Source: JBBDYG01 sp040901765 (GTDB lineage: Bacteria > Planctomycetota > Planctomycetia > Pirellulales > Lacipirellulaceae). Taken from it: a DNA stretch of 64,000 nucleotides. The DNA is taken from assembly GCA_040901765.1 (NCBI GenBank), contig JBBDYG010000067.1, positions 1 to 64,000 of the forward strand, written 5' to 3'. A model generated the notes under the pieces. It saw nothing but the letters and a program-made list of their open reading frames with translations. It did not search any database and was not told where the DNA came from. Shown one piece after another: positions 26,022 to 35,461 of this stretch (position 1 is the first letter of the stretch; each line of letters starts with the position of its first letter). A program made the translations under genes and the position numbers.

Positions 26022-29015
26022 GTGAGACTCGCTCTACAGCCCAGCCTGCGCCAGTTCGCGATCTTGGCGTGGTCCGTCACTTGTTGCGGCGCAGCGCCTA
26101 CTCCGACCGATGAACCACTCCCCCGCGTGCCGCCGACCGCGCCGTCCGCCGCCTTAGCGACGTTGAAGGTGGCCGACGGCTTTCGCGTCGAGCAAGTCGC
26201 AGCCGAACCGCTGGTGACCGATCCCGTTGCGATGGCCTTCGACGAATGGGGCCGGTTGTTTGTCGTCGAGATGCGCGACTACTCGGAGCAAGACCAAGAG
26301 CGACTCGGCCGCGTGCGGCTGCTGGTCGATGAGAACGGCGACGGACATTTCGACAAGAGCACCATCTACGCCGAAGGACTATCGTGGCCGACGGCCATTG
26401 CCTGCTACGACGGCGGGGTGTTTGTCGGCGCCGCGCCCGATTTGTTCTACCTCAAAGACGATGATGGCGACGGCATCGCAGACCGCCAAGAAACCGTCTA
26501 CAGCGGATTTGCCCGCGACAACGTGCAAGGGCTGCTTAACAGTTTTCATTGGGGACTCGACAATCGCATTCACTGTTCGACCAGCAGCAACGGTGCGTTG
26601 CTCCAATCGACGGACCAAGCCGGCGAAGAAGCCAACCTGCGCGGCCGCGATTTTGCGTTCGACCCCAAGACACGCAAGCTCGTTCCGACCACCGGCGGCG
26701 GGCAACATGGCATGAGCTTCAATCGTTGGGGCGATCGGTTTGTCTGCTCCAACAGCGATCACTTGCAGGCGATTGTCTTCGAGGACCACTACCTATCGCG
26801 AAATCCCTATCAGGCGACTCCCGCCCCTCGTCGTTCGATTGCGGCCGACGGCCCGCAGGCAGCCGTCTATCGCACCAGTCCGGTCGAGGCCTGGCGCGAG
26901 GCCCGCACGAAGCTGCGCGTCGCCGGTTTGGCCCCGGGGCCGATTGAAGGGGGCGGCCGATCCGCGGGGTATTTCACCAGCGCCACGGGAGTCACCATCT
27001 ATGAAGGCGATCTGTGGCCCGAAGAATATCGCGGCTGGGCGATCGTCGCCGACGTGGGCAGCAACCTGATCCACCGCAAGCGCATGACCGCCGATGGCGT
27101 CACCTATCGCGGCGAACGCGTGGACGCCGAAAGCGAATTCCTCACTTCGACCGACATCTGGTTTCGCCCCGTTCAGATGGCGATCGGACCGGATGGAGCG
27201 CTCTACGTTGCCGACATGTGCCGCGAGGTGATCGAACACCCCAAGAGCCTGCCGCCCGAGATCAAGTCGCAGCTTGATCTGACGAGCGGCCGCGATCGCG
27301 GACGGATTTATCGTGTTGTGCCGACCAACTACGAGCAAAAGGCATCGAAGCCGCTTGGGGAATCTTCGGCCGACGAACTGGTGGCCGCGCTCGACCACGC
27401 CAATCTCTGGAGACGCACGACGGCGGCGCGGCTGCTGTACGAGCGTCAAGACCAAACGGCGGTTGAACCGCTCCGCAAGCTAGCCGCGGCTGCGAAGGGT
27501 CCCGAAGGGCGGATCGCGGCGCTTTACGCGCTCGATGGGCTTGGCGCGCTAATGCCCGCGGAGTTGCTGCAAGCGCTCGACGACTCGCACCCGCAAGTGC
27601 GACGTCACGCGATTCGGCTCGCCGAGTCGCGGCTCGCCGAATCGAGCGAACTGCGCGAGCGATTGGTGTCACTCGTGGAAGACGAAGACTTGATGGTGCG
27701 GTTCCAGCTTGCGCTGTCGCTCGGAGCGTTGGATGCGCCCGAGCGGGCGGCGGCGCTAGCACAGTTGATTCGTAGCGACGCGAAAAACGCCGATTTGGTG
27801 GGTGCAGTGCTAACCTCGGTGCATTCCTGCGCCGGACCGGTGCTGCAAGAACTACTGGCGGACGCCCCGTGGACGCGGTCGTCGGAGGCGCGGACACTGG
27901 TCGCGGCGCTGGTTGGCCAGATCATGCGGCAGCAGCGAGAGGAAGACATCGCGGTTTTGGTGGACTTGCTCGACTCGGCCTACGCCGCGTCGCATGGTGA
28001 GGCGGCGGCTCTCGTGCTCGGTGAGACTGACTTGCCGGAGGACGCGCAGAAGTCGCCCCAGCTTGCCTCCCTCGTGCGAGTACAGCGGCAGGCGGCACAG
28101 ACGCTCTTGAGTTCCGCGCGAACAACGCTCGACAGCGACGACCCACCGCTCGAAGAGCGTGTCGCCGCGGTGCGGGCGCTCGCGCTAGGGGACTTTGACG
28201 CGGAGCGCGAGCGCTTTGCGGAGCAACTTACACCCGCGCAGCCCGCCGAGGTGCAAGGCGCGGTGCTCGAAGCGCTCGGCCGGCAGAAGTCGCCGGACGT
28301 GGCCCAACTGGTGCTGGCGGCTTGGGGGCAATTTACGCCGGAGTTGCGGCGGCGCGCGGTGGAGCTTCTCGCGCGGCGCGAGGCGTGGCTGCAAGCGTTG
28401 TTCGCCGCGATGGAAGCCGGCGATATTCGCGTCGCCGACGTCGACCCGACGTTTTGGGCGACGTGGAGTCGGCACCCTTCCAAGGACGTTCAGACGCAAG
28501 TTGCGAAACTACGCGAGAACGCCGTTTCCAGCGACCGTCAGGCGGTGTTCAACGATTACAAAGCAGTGCTCCAGCAGCCGGGCGATGTCGCACGCGGTAA
28601 AGAGGTGTTCGCCAAGAACTGCGTTAGCTGCCATCGGCTCGATTCGCAAGGACACGAACTGGGGCCGAATCTGGCGGCGATGAACAATCGCGGCGCGGAG
28701 GCGATTCTGTACAATATCCTCGCGCCCAACGCCGAAGTCGAATCGCGGTATCTTAACTATTCGGTGACGGACGTCGAAGGCATCGTGCGCACGGGCGTGA
28801 TTACGAGTGAAACGGCGAGCAGCATCACGCTTCGCGGCGCGAACAACGAAACCCACACGGTGCTCCGCGTGGACATCGACGAAGATGGCCTGCGAAGCAC
28901 GGGCGTTTCGCTGATGCCCGACGGCCTGGAGCAGCAGATCGACAAGACCGCGATGGCCGACTTGTTGGCGTACTTGCGCGAAATGGCCGCCAATCCAACC
29001 GAGGCGAAGCGATGA
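26022..29015 (+). CDS. PVC-type heme-binding dehydrogenase with HEAT repeats and cytochrome c
   Basis: 997 residues from GTG 26022 with an N-terminal signal-like stretch (FAILAWSVTCCGA). Propeller domain about 40-430 (GFRVEQVAAEPLVTDPVAMA; DENGDGHFDKSTIYAEGL; FRPVQMAIGPDGALYVADM), HEAT-like repeats about 440-840, then class I cytochrome c with CVSCH at 867-871 and a distal methionine region (GVSLMPDGLEQQ). A planctomycete/verrucomicrobial family of secreted putative dehydrogenases. Overlaps the next gene by ATGA. Matches the middle and C-terminal parts of the fusion protein at 1549-6957. Confidence 0.88.
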   Translation: MRLALQPSLRQFAILAWSVTCCGAAPTPTDEPLPRVPPTAPSAALATLKVADGFRVEQVAAEPLVTDPVAMAFDEWGRLFVVEMRDYSEQDQERLGRVRLLVDENGDGHFDKSTIYAEGLSWPTAIACYDGGVFVGAAPDLFYLKDDDGDGIADRQETVYSGFARDNVQGLLNSFHWGLDNRIHCSTSSNGALLQSTDQAGEEANLRGRDFAFDPKTRKLVPTTGGGQHGMSFNRWGDRFVCSNSDHLQAIVFEDHYLSRNPYQATPAPRRSIAADGPQAAVYRTSPVEAWREARTKLRVAGLAPGPIEGGGRSAGYFTSATGVTIYEGDLWPEEYRGWAIVADVGSNLIHRKRMTADGVTYRGERVDAESEFLTSTDIWFRPVQMAIGPDGALYVADMCREVIEHPKSLPPEIKSQLDLTSGRDRGRIYRVVPTNYEQKASKPLGESSADELVAALDHANLWRRTTAARLLYERQDQTAVEPLRKLAAAAKGPEGRIAALYALDGLGALMPAELLQALDDSHPQVRRHAIRLAESRLAESSELRERLVSLVEDEDLMVRFQLALSLGALDAPERAAALAQLIRSDAKNADLVGAVLTSVHSCAGPVLQELLADAPWTRSSEARTLVAALVGQIMRQQREEDIAVLVDLLDSAYAASHGEAAALVLGETDLPEDAQKSPQLASLVRVQRQAAQTLLSSARTTLDSDDPPLEERVAAVRALALGDFDAERERFAEQLTPAQPAEVQGAVLEALGRQKSPDVAQLVLAAWGQFTPELRRRAVELLARREAWLQALFAAMEAGDIRVADVDPTFWATWSRHPSKDVQTQVAKLRENAVSSDRQAVFNDYKAVLQQPGDVARGKEVFAKNCVSCHRLDSQGHELGPNLAAMNNRGAEAILYNILAPNAEVESRYLNYSVTDVEGIVRTGVITSETASSITLRGANNETHTVLRVDIDEDGLRSTGVSLMPDGLEQQIDKTAMADLLAYLREMAANPTEAKR

Positions 29016-30478
29016 GAAGCATTGTTCATACAGCGGTTCACCCCGGAGGGGTGGCAGCTATTAGCCGGGGGTCGCGAAGCGCACCCCCGGAACGCGACCG
29101 CCGGCTAATGGCTGCCAAGCCTCCGGCTTGGAGTTTGGCGGCGTGCATTGCGTTGTTCTGGGTCAGTACGGTACAAGCCGTGGACTTGCGTGTCGGCACG
29201 TTTAAGGTCGATGCCACGCCGCCGCTTGGTGCGCCTTTATGCGACGCGCTCGTGAAGCCGGCGGCTGAAATCACCGATCCGCTTTCGGCGCGGGGCATCG
29301 TGCTCAAGGCAGACGATCAGCCGCCGGTGGTGCTGGTAGCGGTCGATTGGGTGGGAATCGGCAACGAAGGCCACGATGCATGGCGCGAAGCGATCGCTCA
29401 ATCGTGCGGTACGCCCATCGACCGCGTGAGCGTGCATGCGCTCCATCAGCACGACGCGCCGGGTTGCGACTTTTTGGCGGACCGGATCGCTGCGGAAGTT
29501 GGGCTAGAGGGCGAGTTGTTCCAAGTAGACCACGCCCGCGAGACGATTGACACGGTCGCTCATGCGGCGCGGATGGCGCTGGACGAAGCGCGGCCGGCGA
29601 CACACATTGGGTTCGGTCAGGGCCGCGTCGAGAAGGTCGCCTCGAACCGCCGTATCTTAGGGCCTGATGGGAAAGTGCAATTCGAACGAATGTCGTCGTG
29701 CAAGAATGCGGCCATGCGAGCGATGCCCGAGGGTTTGATCGATCCCAACGTAAAAGTAGTAAGCTTCTGGCAAGACGAGAAGCCGCTGGTGGTGATGTCG
29801 TACTACGCAACCCACCCGCAAAGCTACTATGGTCAGGGCCGCGTGAGCGCCGATTTTGTGGGGATGGCCCGCGACCTGCGAGAGGCGGACGTGCCCGGTC
29901 CGCTGCACGTTCACTTCAATGGGGCCGGTGGCAACCTGGCGGCGGGCAAGTACAACGACGGCTCGCCGGAAAACCGGCCCGTGCTGGCCCAGCGGCTCGC
30001 CGACGGCATGAACGCCGCCTGGGACAGCTCACAGAAAATGCCTCTGGCTGATGTGGAGTTCGATTGGCAGTCGCGCGACGCCGCAATCCCCCCGGCGGAG
30101 TGGCTCGATGAAGCGGAATTGACGGCCACAATCCACAACGCCGCAGCGCCAAAACTTGATCGGCTGCGGGCGGCTCGGAACCTCGCATTTCTTCAGCGCT
30201 GCGCCGCCGGTCACGAGATTTCCATCGGCCGACTTCGCGTTGGAGAGGTCAATCTGTTGCACCTGCCGGGCGAGCTATTTGTCGAGTATCAACTCGCCGC
30301 CCAGAAGTTGCGCCCAGAGGGTTTCGTCTGCACCGCCGCCTACGGCGATTACGGCACGGGCTATATCGGCGTAACCGATGCCTACGGCCAAGGCGGCTAC
30401 GAAACCGGCCGGGTGTCGCGCGTCTCGCCGCGCGTAGAGGCTGTGCTGATGGACACCATTCAAGGGTTATTGAAATGA
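29012..30478 (+). CDS. Ceramidase-like secreted hydrolase
   Basis: 488 residues from the ATG overlapping the upstream stop (ATGA at 29012), or 456 from ATG 29108. The extra N-terminal codons are encoded by an inverted repeat (29043-29126). The signal peptide core is SLAACIALFWVSTVQAV. Ceramidase-N-like body: VDATPPLGAPL; VSVHALHQHDAPGCDFL; SYYATHPQSYYGQGRVSADF. The usual HTHSGP is changed to HQHDAP, so activity may differ. Followed by a 4-base ATGA overlap with an oxidoreductase gene, hence one operon with the heme dehydrogenase. Confidence 0.82.
   Translation: MRSIVHTAVHPGGVAAISRGSRSAPPERDRRLMAAKPPAWSLAACIALFWVSTVQAVDLRVGTFKVDATPPLGAPLCDALVKPAAEITDPLSARGIVLKADDQPPVVLVAVDWVGIGNEGHDAWREAIAQSCGTPIDRVSVHALHQHDAPGCDFLADRIAAEVGLEGELFQVDHARETIDTVAHAARMALDEARPATHIGFGQGRVEKVASNRRILGPDGKVQFERMSSCKNAAMRAMPEGLIDPNVKVVSFWQDEKPLVVMSYYATHPQSYYGQGRVSADFVGMARDLREADVPGPLHVHFNGAGGNLAAGKYNDGSPENRPVLAQRLADGMNAAWDSSQKMPLADVEFDWQSRDAAIPPAEWLDEAELTATIHNAAAPKLDRLRAARNLAFLQRCAAGHEISIGRLRVGEVNLLHLPGELFVEYQLAAQKLRPEGFVCTAAYGDYGTGYIGVTDAYGQGGYETGRVSRVSPRVEAVLMDTIQGLLK
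29043..29126. repeat. Inverted repeat family E, copy 1
   Basis: Left arm 29043-29068 and right arm 29101-29126 are near reverse complements (CCGGAGG...ATTAGCCGG against CCGGCTAAT...CCTCCGG). The same family borders the larger element at 60287-60490. The alternative start codon of the ceramidase-like gene (29108) lies inside the right arm. Confidence 0.8.
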
Positions 30479-31542
30479 ATGAACATTCGTTAAAGGTGAC
30501 AGGCCTTGGCCTGGTGGCGATTGCGATTGCTTGCTGTCTCCAATCGCTAGCCAGCGCCGCCGAGGCTAAAGAGATTCGGGTTGGCATCATCGGGCTTGAT
30601 ACGTCGCACGCGATTGCGTTCACGAAGCTGCTTAATGGCGAGAATCCGCCGGAGGAACTCGCGAACTGCCGCGTGGTGGCGGCGTATCCCAAGGGTAGCC
30701 CCGACATCGAGTCGAGTGTCTCTCGCGTGCCGGGGTACACGGCCGAAGTGGAGAAAATGGGCGTGAAGATTGTCGGTTCCATCGACGAACTGCTCACCCA
30801 GGTCGATGCGGTGCTGCTCGAAACGAACGACGGCCGACCGCATTTGGAGCAGGCGCTCCCCGTGCTGCGCGCCAAGAAGCGGCTGTTTGTCGACAAGCCC
30901 ATGGCCGGATCGCTGGCGGATGTGATCGCGATTTTCGATGCGGCCAAAGCGTCGGGGACGCCCGTGTTTTCTTCCTCATCACTGCGATACGGCAAGGGAG
31001 TTCAAGCGGTCCGCGACGGGTCGATAGGCGAGGTTCTCGGGTGCGATACTTACAGTCCTTGCTCTCTCGAAGCGACACACCCTGACTTTTTCTGGTACGG
31101 AATCCACGGCGTGGAGCCGTTGTTTGCCGTGATGGGCACCGGTTGCGAATCGGTCAGCCGCGTCGCCGCGCCCGATAGCGACGTGGCTGTCGGGCTGTGG
31201 AAGGGTGGCCGCATCGGCACGTTCCGCGGTTTACGCGCGGGGAAACTGTCCTATGGCGGGACGGCCTTCGGATCGGACAACATCGCGCCGCTGGGCGATT
31301 ACGACGGCTACGAACCACTGGTCGTGGAAATTGTAAAGTTCTTCCGCGGTGGCGAACCGCCGGTAACCGCTGAAGAGACGATTGAGATTTTTGCGTTCAT
31401 GACCGCCGCCGACGAGAGCAAGCGGCAGGGCGGCAAACCGGTAATGATTCAACCCTTATTAGAACAAGCTCGCCAGGAGGCCCAGGAGCGGCTCGGCGTT
31501 AGCCGCGACGCGCAGTCTTCGGAGCGGAGCGCGGAGAGGTAA
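30475..31542 (+). CDS. Secreted Gfo/Idh/MocA-family oxidoreductase
   Basis: 355 residues, ATG overlapping the preceding stop. Signal peptide ends at LQSLASAAEA. Rossmann start IRVGIIGLDTSHAIAFTKLL is a divergent GxGxxG; RLFVDKPMAGSLADVIAIF carries the conserved D/E-KP motif; the C-terminal beta sheet domain includes FFWYGIHGVEPLFAVMG with the H of the active-site region. The last residues (SRDAQSSERSAER) come from repeat A and are not part of the fold. Substrate unknown; probably a sugar derivative released outside the cytoplasm. Confidence 0.85.
   Translation: MNEHSLKVTGLGLVAIAIACCLQSLASAAEAKEIRVGIIGLDTSHAIAFTKLLNGENPPEELANCRVVAAYPKGSPDIESSVSRVPGYTAEVEKMGVKIVGSIDELLTQVDAVLLETNDGRPHLEQALPVLRAKKRLFVDKPMAGSLADVIAIFDAAKASGTPVFSSSSLRYGKGVQAVRDGSIGEVLGCDTYSPCSLEATHPDFFWYGIHGVEPLFAVMGTGCESVSRVAAPDSDVAVGLWKGGRIGTFRGLRAGKLSYGGTAFGSDNIAPLGDYDGYEPLVVEIVKFFRGGEPPVTAEETIEIFAFMTAADESKRQGGKPVMIQPLLEQARQEAQERLGVSRDAQSSERSAER
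31499..31533. repeat. Dispersed repeat A, copy 2 (35 bp)
   Basis: Exact match to 19644-19678. In this copy it is translated in frame as the C-terminal tail of the oxidoreductase ending at 31542. Confidence 0.85.
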
Positions 31543-31550
31543 TCAAATAA

Positions 31551-32951
31551 GTGGCAAGCATTGTTCAAGAAGACGAGATCGGATTCCTTACGGACCCGGC
31601 CGAGCCGCAAAGTGTTTCCTTGCGGCGGGCAATTGCGGATGTCGAGCCGCGGTGTCAGCGAACCTTCACACCGACGGGCACCGTCATCGCCCGCAGTTCG
31701 GGTTGTTATCTTTGGACGCCCGAAGGCAAGAAGCTGGCCGATTTCACTTCCGGCGTGCTGGTCGCCAATCTTGGCCACCATCCCGCGCGGTGGTGGAAGC
31801 GTGTGCTTGACTACATGGGCCTCAACCTTGCCCAGCACAACGGCGAGTTCACCTCGGCGGTTCCGCTCACGGCGTATAACGCGATCACCGAACTGGAAGT
31901 CGAAGCCTCACGGCGGTTGCTGGCCAGTCTTAATTCGCAGCCGGGCGGTGGAAGGCTGGAACAAATCTTATGGGCCGCGAGCGGCAGCGAGGCCGTTCAG
32001 AAAGCGCTGAAAACCGCCCTCGCCCAGCGGCCGGGCTGTGATGTGATTCTGGCCACCCGTGCTGGGTTCCACGGCAAGAAAGGCCTTGCAGAAGCCGTCA
32101 CCGGCTGCGAGCAAGATGACGAGCGCGATCCCCGCGTCCATTTCATTGGCTTCCCGCGCGAGGAGTGTTGCACGCTTGCCCGGCGGCGCGAGCCGATTGA
32201 TCTGGCCGCTTATCGCGCCGAGCTCGAGCGGTTGCTCGCCCGGTTTGGCGAGCGCATTTGTTGCCTGATCACCGAGCCGTATCTCGGCGGGGCTGGGTCG
32301 TATCATCCGCAGCACGAGTACCTGCAAATGCTCGACCAATTCTGCCACGACAATGGCATCCTGTTTATTCTCGACGAGGTGCAGGCTAACTTCGGGCGCA
32401 CGGGGTCGATGTACGCTTTTTCGACTTACGGCGTCGAGCCGGACATGGTCGTGCTCGGCAAAGGCTTGGGCAACGGCATGCCGGTCGATGCGGTTGCCGG
32501 CCCGGCCGAGGCGTTCGCCAAATTGGGCTACGGCGCGGGTTCCGACACCTGGAGCGCGCACCCGCTCGGCTGCGCCGCGGTACTCGCCACGCTCGACGAG
32601 TTCGAGCAAACCGATGTCCTTGCCCACGCGGCACAACTCTCCAAGGTATGCGAAGCGGGCCTGCTGCGGCTGACGGAGCTTGAAGCTATCAGAGCCGTTC
32701 GCGGCGAAGGAACCGTGTGGGGCGTCCACTGCGCAGCCATCCGTGGTCGGACCGCAAACGAAGTTGCCCGGGAAATCGTCCGCGCGTGCTACGTCGGCGA
32801 CGAGCAAGGCCGGTCCATCCACTTGCTTGGCCCGCTGGCCGGTTGCGTGATTCGCATCGCCCCGCCGCTGGTCATGCCGCTCAATGAAGCGAAGCAGTAT
32901 CTCGACGTAATGTATGGGATTGTTGCGGGGATATGTAGGAACGAAGGGTAA
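31551..32951 (+). CDS. Class III PLP-dependent aminotransferase
   Basis: 466 residues from GTG 31551, with GAGAGG about 12 bases upstream. Typical class III blocks: LADFTSGVLVANLGHHPARW; ILWAASGSEAVQKALKTA; LITEPYLGGAGSYHPQHEYL; FILDEVQANFGRTGSMYAF with the PLP-contact Asp; and MVVLGKGLGNGMPVDAVAG with the PLP lysine. Omega-amino group donors are usual for the class; the substrate here is not evident. Neighbouring NagA-like and dehydrogenase genes suggest amino-sugar or inositol-amine metabolism. Confidence 0.88.
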   Translation: MASIVQEDEIGFLTDPAEPQSVSLRRAIADVEPRCQRTFTPTGTVIARSSGCYLWTPEGKKLADFTSGVLVANLGHHPARWWKRVLDYMGLNLAQHNGEFTSAVPLTAYNAITELEVEASRRLLASLNSQPGGGRLEQILWAASGSEAVQKALKTALAQRPGCDVILATRAGFHGKKGLAEAVTGCEQDDERDPRVHFIGFPREECCTLARRREPIDLAAYRAELERLLARFGERICCLITEPYLGGAGSYHPQHEYLQMLDQFCHDNGILFILDEVQANFGRTGSMYAFSTYGVEPDMVVLGKGLGNGMPVDAVAGPAEAFAKLGYGAGSDTWSAHPLGCAAVLATLDEFEQTDVLAHAAQLSKVCEAGLLRLTELEAIRAVRGEGTVWGVHCAAIRGRTANEVAREIVRACYVGDEQGRSIHLLGPLAGCVIRIAPPLVMPLNEAKQYLDVMYGIVAGICRNEG

Positions 32952-33044
32952 ACCGCTAATTGACGCTAATGCACGCTGATGGATGAGAACATCACGGCGC
33001 TTTATTCGATTCCCATTAGCGTCCATCAGCGTGTATCAGCGGTT
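32950..33044. repeat. Inverted repeat family C, copy 2
   Basis: Left arm AAACCGCTAATTGACGCTAA (from 32950) and right arm 33012-33044 ending GTATCAGCGGTT. Same family as 22301-22413. Separates the aminotransferase and deacetylase-like genes. Confidence 0.75.
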
Positions 33045-33063
33045 CTCTCCATTGGGCGTACTG

Positions 33064-33984
33064 ATGGCCTCCGACACCGGCTACTTCGATCTCCAAGTAA
33101 ATGGCTACGCCGGCGTTGATTTCAACGGCGATGAGTTGCTCGACGAAGACCTGGTGGCGGCGTGCGCGCGGCTGCGGCGGGACGGCGTGGCCGGTATTTT
33201 GGCGACGGTGATTTCCGACCAGCTTGACGCGATGTGTGGTCGTCTGCGGCGAATTGCGGAGATTTGCCAGCGCTCTCCCGACGTGCGGCAGATGGTGTGG
33301 GGCGTTCACATCGAGGGGCCGTTTTTGAATGAGGCGCCCGGATACGTCGGCGCTCACCCCGTCGAGGCAATGCGCCCGGCCGACGGCGAATCGATGCGGC
33401 GGCTGCTCGACGCGGCCGGCGGATTGACGCGGCTGGTGACGCTCGCGCCGGAACGCGACCCGGGCTTAGGCGTGACGCGCATGTTGGCGGACCGTGGGAT
33501 TCTCGTCTCGGCCGGCCATTGCGACCCAAGCCGCGAAGAACTTCTGGCGGCGATTGATGCGGGGCTGACGATGTTCACCCACCTGGGCAACGGCTGCCCG
33601 CTGCTCATGCATCGGCACGACAATATCATTCAGCGGGTGCTTAGTTTGGCCGACAAATTGTGGATTGGCTTCATCGCCGATGGAGTCCACGTGCCATTTG
33701 TCGCGCTGCGGAACTACCTACAGCTCGCCGGGCCAGATCGCGCGATCGTGGTGACCGACGCCATCGCCGCCGCAGGCATGGGACCGGGCGTGCATCAGCT
33801 TGCCGGCCAGCGGGTCGTTGTCGACGAGCACCTCGCCACTTGGGCCGAAGACCGCAGCCACCTCGTCGGCTCCGCCATGACCATGCCGCAGGCGGTCGAG
33901 AACCTGCGATCCAAATTGGGATATGATGAGAAGTTCATCGCAAGACTGACCAGCGAAAATCCACGCCGGGCGCTGAGAATCTAG
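33064..33984 (+). CDS. N-acetylglucosamine-6-phosphate deacetylase-like amidohydrolase
   Basis: 306 residues from ATG 33064; an in-frame ATG at 32983 would pass through the inverted repeat. Reads MASDTGYFDLQVNGYAGVDF, the family's (L)QVNGxxGxDF metal site. Then WGVHIEGPFLNEAPGYVGAH with the HxEGPF motif, ILVSAGHCDPSREEL, MFTHLGNGCPLLM (usually HxFNAM), FIADGVHVPF and IVVTDAIAAAG with the catalytic Asp. Shorter than E. coli NagA (382) because the N-terminal beta segment is reduced. Likely cytoplasmic deacetylase of an amino-sugar phosphate. Confidence 0.8.
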   Translation: MASDTGYFDLQVNGYAGVDFNGDELLDEDLVAACARLRRDGVAGILATVISDQLDAMCGRLRRIAEICQRSPDVRQMVWGVHIEGPFLNEAPGYVGAHPVEAMRPADGESMRRLLDAAGGLTRLVTLAPERDPGLGVTRMLADRGILVSAGHCDPSREELLAAIDAGLTMFTHLGNGCPLLMHRHDNIIQRVLSLADKLWIGFIADGVHVPFVALRNYLQLAGPDRAIVVTDAIAAAGMGPGVHQLAGQRVVVDEHLATWAEDRSHLVGSAMTMPQAVENLRSKLGYDEKFIARLTSENPRRALRI

Positions 33985-33992
33985 ATCTTAAA

Positions 33993-34092
33993 TTGTCCGC
34001 AGATAACGCAGATGAGGAAAAATATAAATTAGCGCCTCGTTCTTTGCATTTTTGCCCATTCATCTGCGTCAATCGGCGACATCTGCGGACAA
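33993..34092. repeat. Inverted repeat family F
   Basis: Left arm TTGTCCGCAGATAACGCAGA (from 33993) and right arm 34060-34092 ending ACATCTGCGGACAA are near reverse complements. Located immediately before the ribosome binding site of the next gene. Confidence 0.8.
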
Positions 34093-34114
34093 CTGATTGG
34101 AAGGAGTTCGAACC

Positions 34115-35332
34115 GTGCCTGTTGATGTACTTGTCGTCGGCGGGGGGATGATCACTCACGATCAAATTCTGCCGAGCCTCTACCACATGCAGCGGCTGGG
34201 GCAGGCTGGCGAGATTCGCATCGCGGCCACAAGTTCCGCGCGGCTGAAGCAACTTGTTTCGCCGCGGTTTGCGGAGGCGTTCCCCGGCCAAAGTTTCGTC
34301 GCATATCCGCCGCTCGATTCGCCCGAAGATCGGCGCTCGCCCGATCTGTGGAAGGACGCCCTCGCAACGCTTGCGCCCGACAGCCTCGTCGTCGTCGCCT
34401 CTCCCGACGAGACGCACAACGAAATCGTGCGTAAGGTGCTCGAACGCGAGCAGAACGTGCTCTGTGTAAAGCCGCTGACGCACAACTACGAACAAGCAGA
34501 GGCGATCGGCCGAATGGCGCACGAGCGCGGCCTGCTGGTGACGATCGATTACCACAAACGGTTCGATCGGCGGTCGCTCGAAGCCCGCAAGCTCTATCGG
34601 CTAGGAGTGCTGGGCGAATTTGCCTGCGGCCAGGCCTGCATGATCGAGCCTTACTACTATCGTTCGTCGAACTTTCAGAACTGGTTCACCAAAGACAAGA
34701 CCGACGCTTTTACTTACGTCGGCTGCCACTATGTCGATTTTGTGTACTTCGTTACTGGTCTGAAACCGATTGAGGTGTCCGCTCGTGGCGTCGAACGCAA
34801 GTTCCCCAATGGCAACATGGCCCACATGTGGGCCAATGGGCGCGTGGTGTTTGAGAACGGCAGCCTGCTGTCAGTGAATGGTGGACTCGGATACCCGGAC
34901 CGCGGCCCTGGGACCAACGATCAGGGAATCACGATGTACTGCGAAGGGCCTGATGGTGGCGGGATCATTCAGCACAACGATCAATTCCGCGGCGTCGGCT
35001 ACGGGTTTGTCGACGACCGGTTCGGCGCTCACTTCCGTCACATCAACCCCGATTACTTCCGCCTTGTGCCGTGGCAGGGGGCGGGGCTGAAACCAGTGGG
35101 CTACGGTTACGATTCGGTTGAGGCGCCGGTGATAGCCGTTTTGCAATTGCGCGACCGACCGGGCTTGCCCGAGCGGCAGAAGATGCTCGCTGAGATTGAC
35201 GAGCGGGGCCTCTGTGCCACGCCGCGCAACAGTTCAATCAACGAACTGGTGATCGAAGCCACCCGGCGCTCAATCCAAGACGGCGGCAGCGTGGTAAAGA
35301 TCGAGTACGGCGAGCGACCGGGAATTGCGTGA
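34115..35332 (+). CDS. Gfo/Idh/MocA-family oxidoreductase
   Basis: 405 residues from GTG 34115, with AAGGAG eight bases upstream. N-terminal Rossmann domain: VLVVGGGMITHDQILPSLYH; LVVVASPDETHNEIVRKVLE; NVLCVKPLTHNYEQAEAIGR carries the KP motif; TIDYHKRFDRRSLEARKL follows. The C-terminal domain has YVGCHYVDFVYFVTGLKPIE. No signal peptide, unlike the oxidoreductase at 30475, so cytoplasmic. Catabolic partner of the NagA-like enzyme and aminotransferase by position. Downstream inverted repeat at 35363. Confidence 0.88.
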   Translation: MPVDVLVVGGGMITHDQILPSLYHMQRLGQAGEIRIAATSSARLKQLVSPRFAEAFPGQSFVAYPPLDSPEDRRSPDLWKDALATLAPDSLVVVASPDETHNEIVRKVLEREQNVLCVKPLTHNYEQAEAIGRMAHERGLLVTIDYHKRFDRRSLEARKLYRLGVLGEFACGQACMIEPYYYRSSNFQNWFTKDKTDAFTYVGCHYVDFVYFVTGLKPIEVSARGVERKFPNGNMAHMWANGRVVFENGSLLSVNGGLGYPDRGPGTNDQGITMYCEGPDGGGIIQHNDQFRGVGYGFVDDRFGAHFRHINPDYFRLVPWQGAGLKPVGYGYDSVEAPVIAVLQLRDRPGLPERQKMLAEIDERGLCATPRNSSINELVIEATRRSIQDGGSVVKIEYGERPGIA

Positions 35333-35362
35333 CCGCGTGTCGTTTTAGCACGATGCATTGTA

Positions 35363-35433
35363 AACCACGACGACACGACGAGCACGACGAAATGCAAATT
35401 CACTGACGTTGTGTCCGTCGTGCCGTCGTGGTT
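35363..35433. repeat. Inverted repeat between convergent genes
   Basis: Left arm AACCACGACGACACGACG and right arm 35412-35433 (reverse complement, ending CGTCGTGGTT) flank a 30-base loop. It sits between the stop codons of two convergent genes and could terminate both. Confidence 0.75.
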
Positions 35434-35461
35434 GATACTTACGTCGGCAAAGTGAGCGTGG

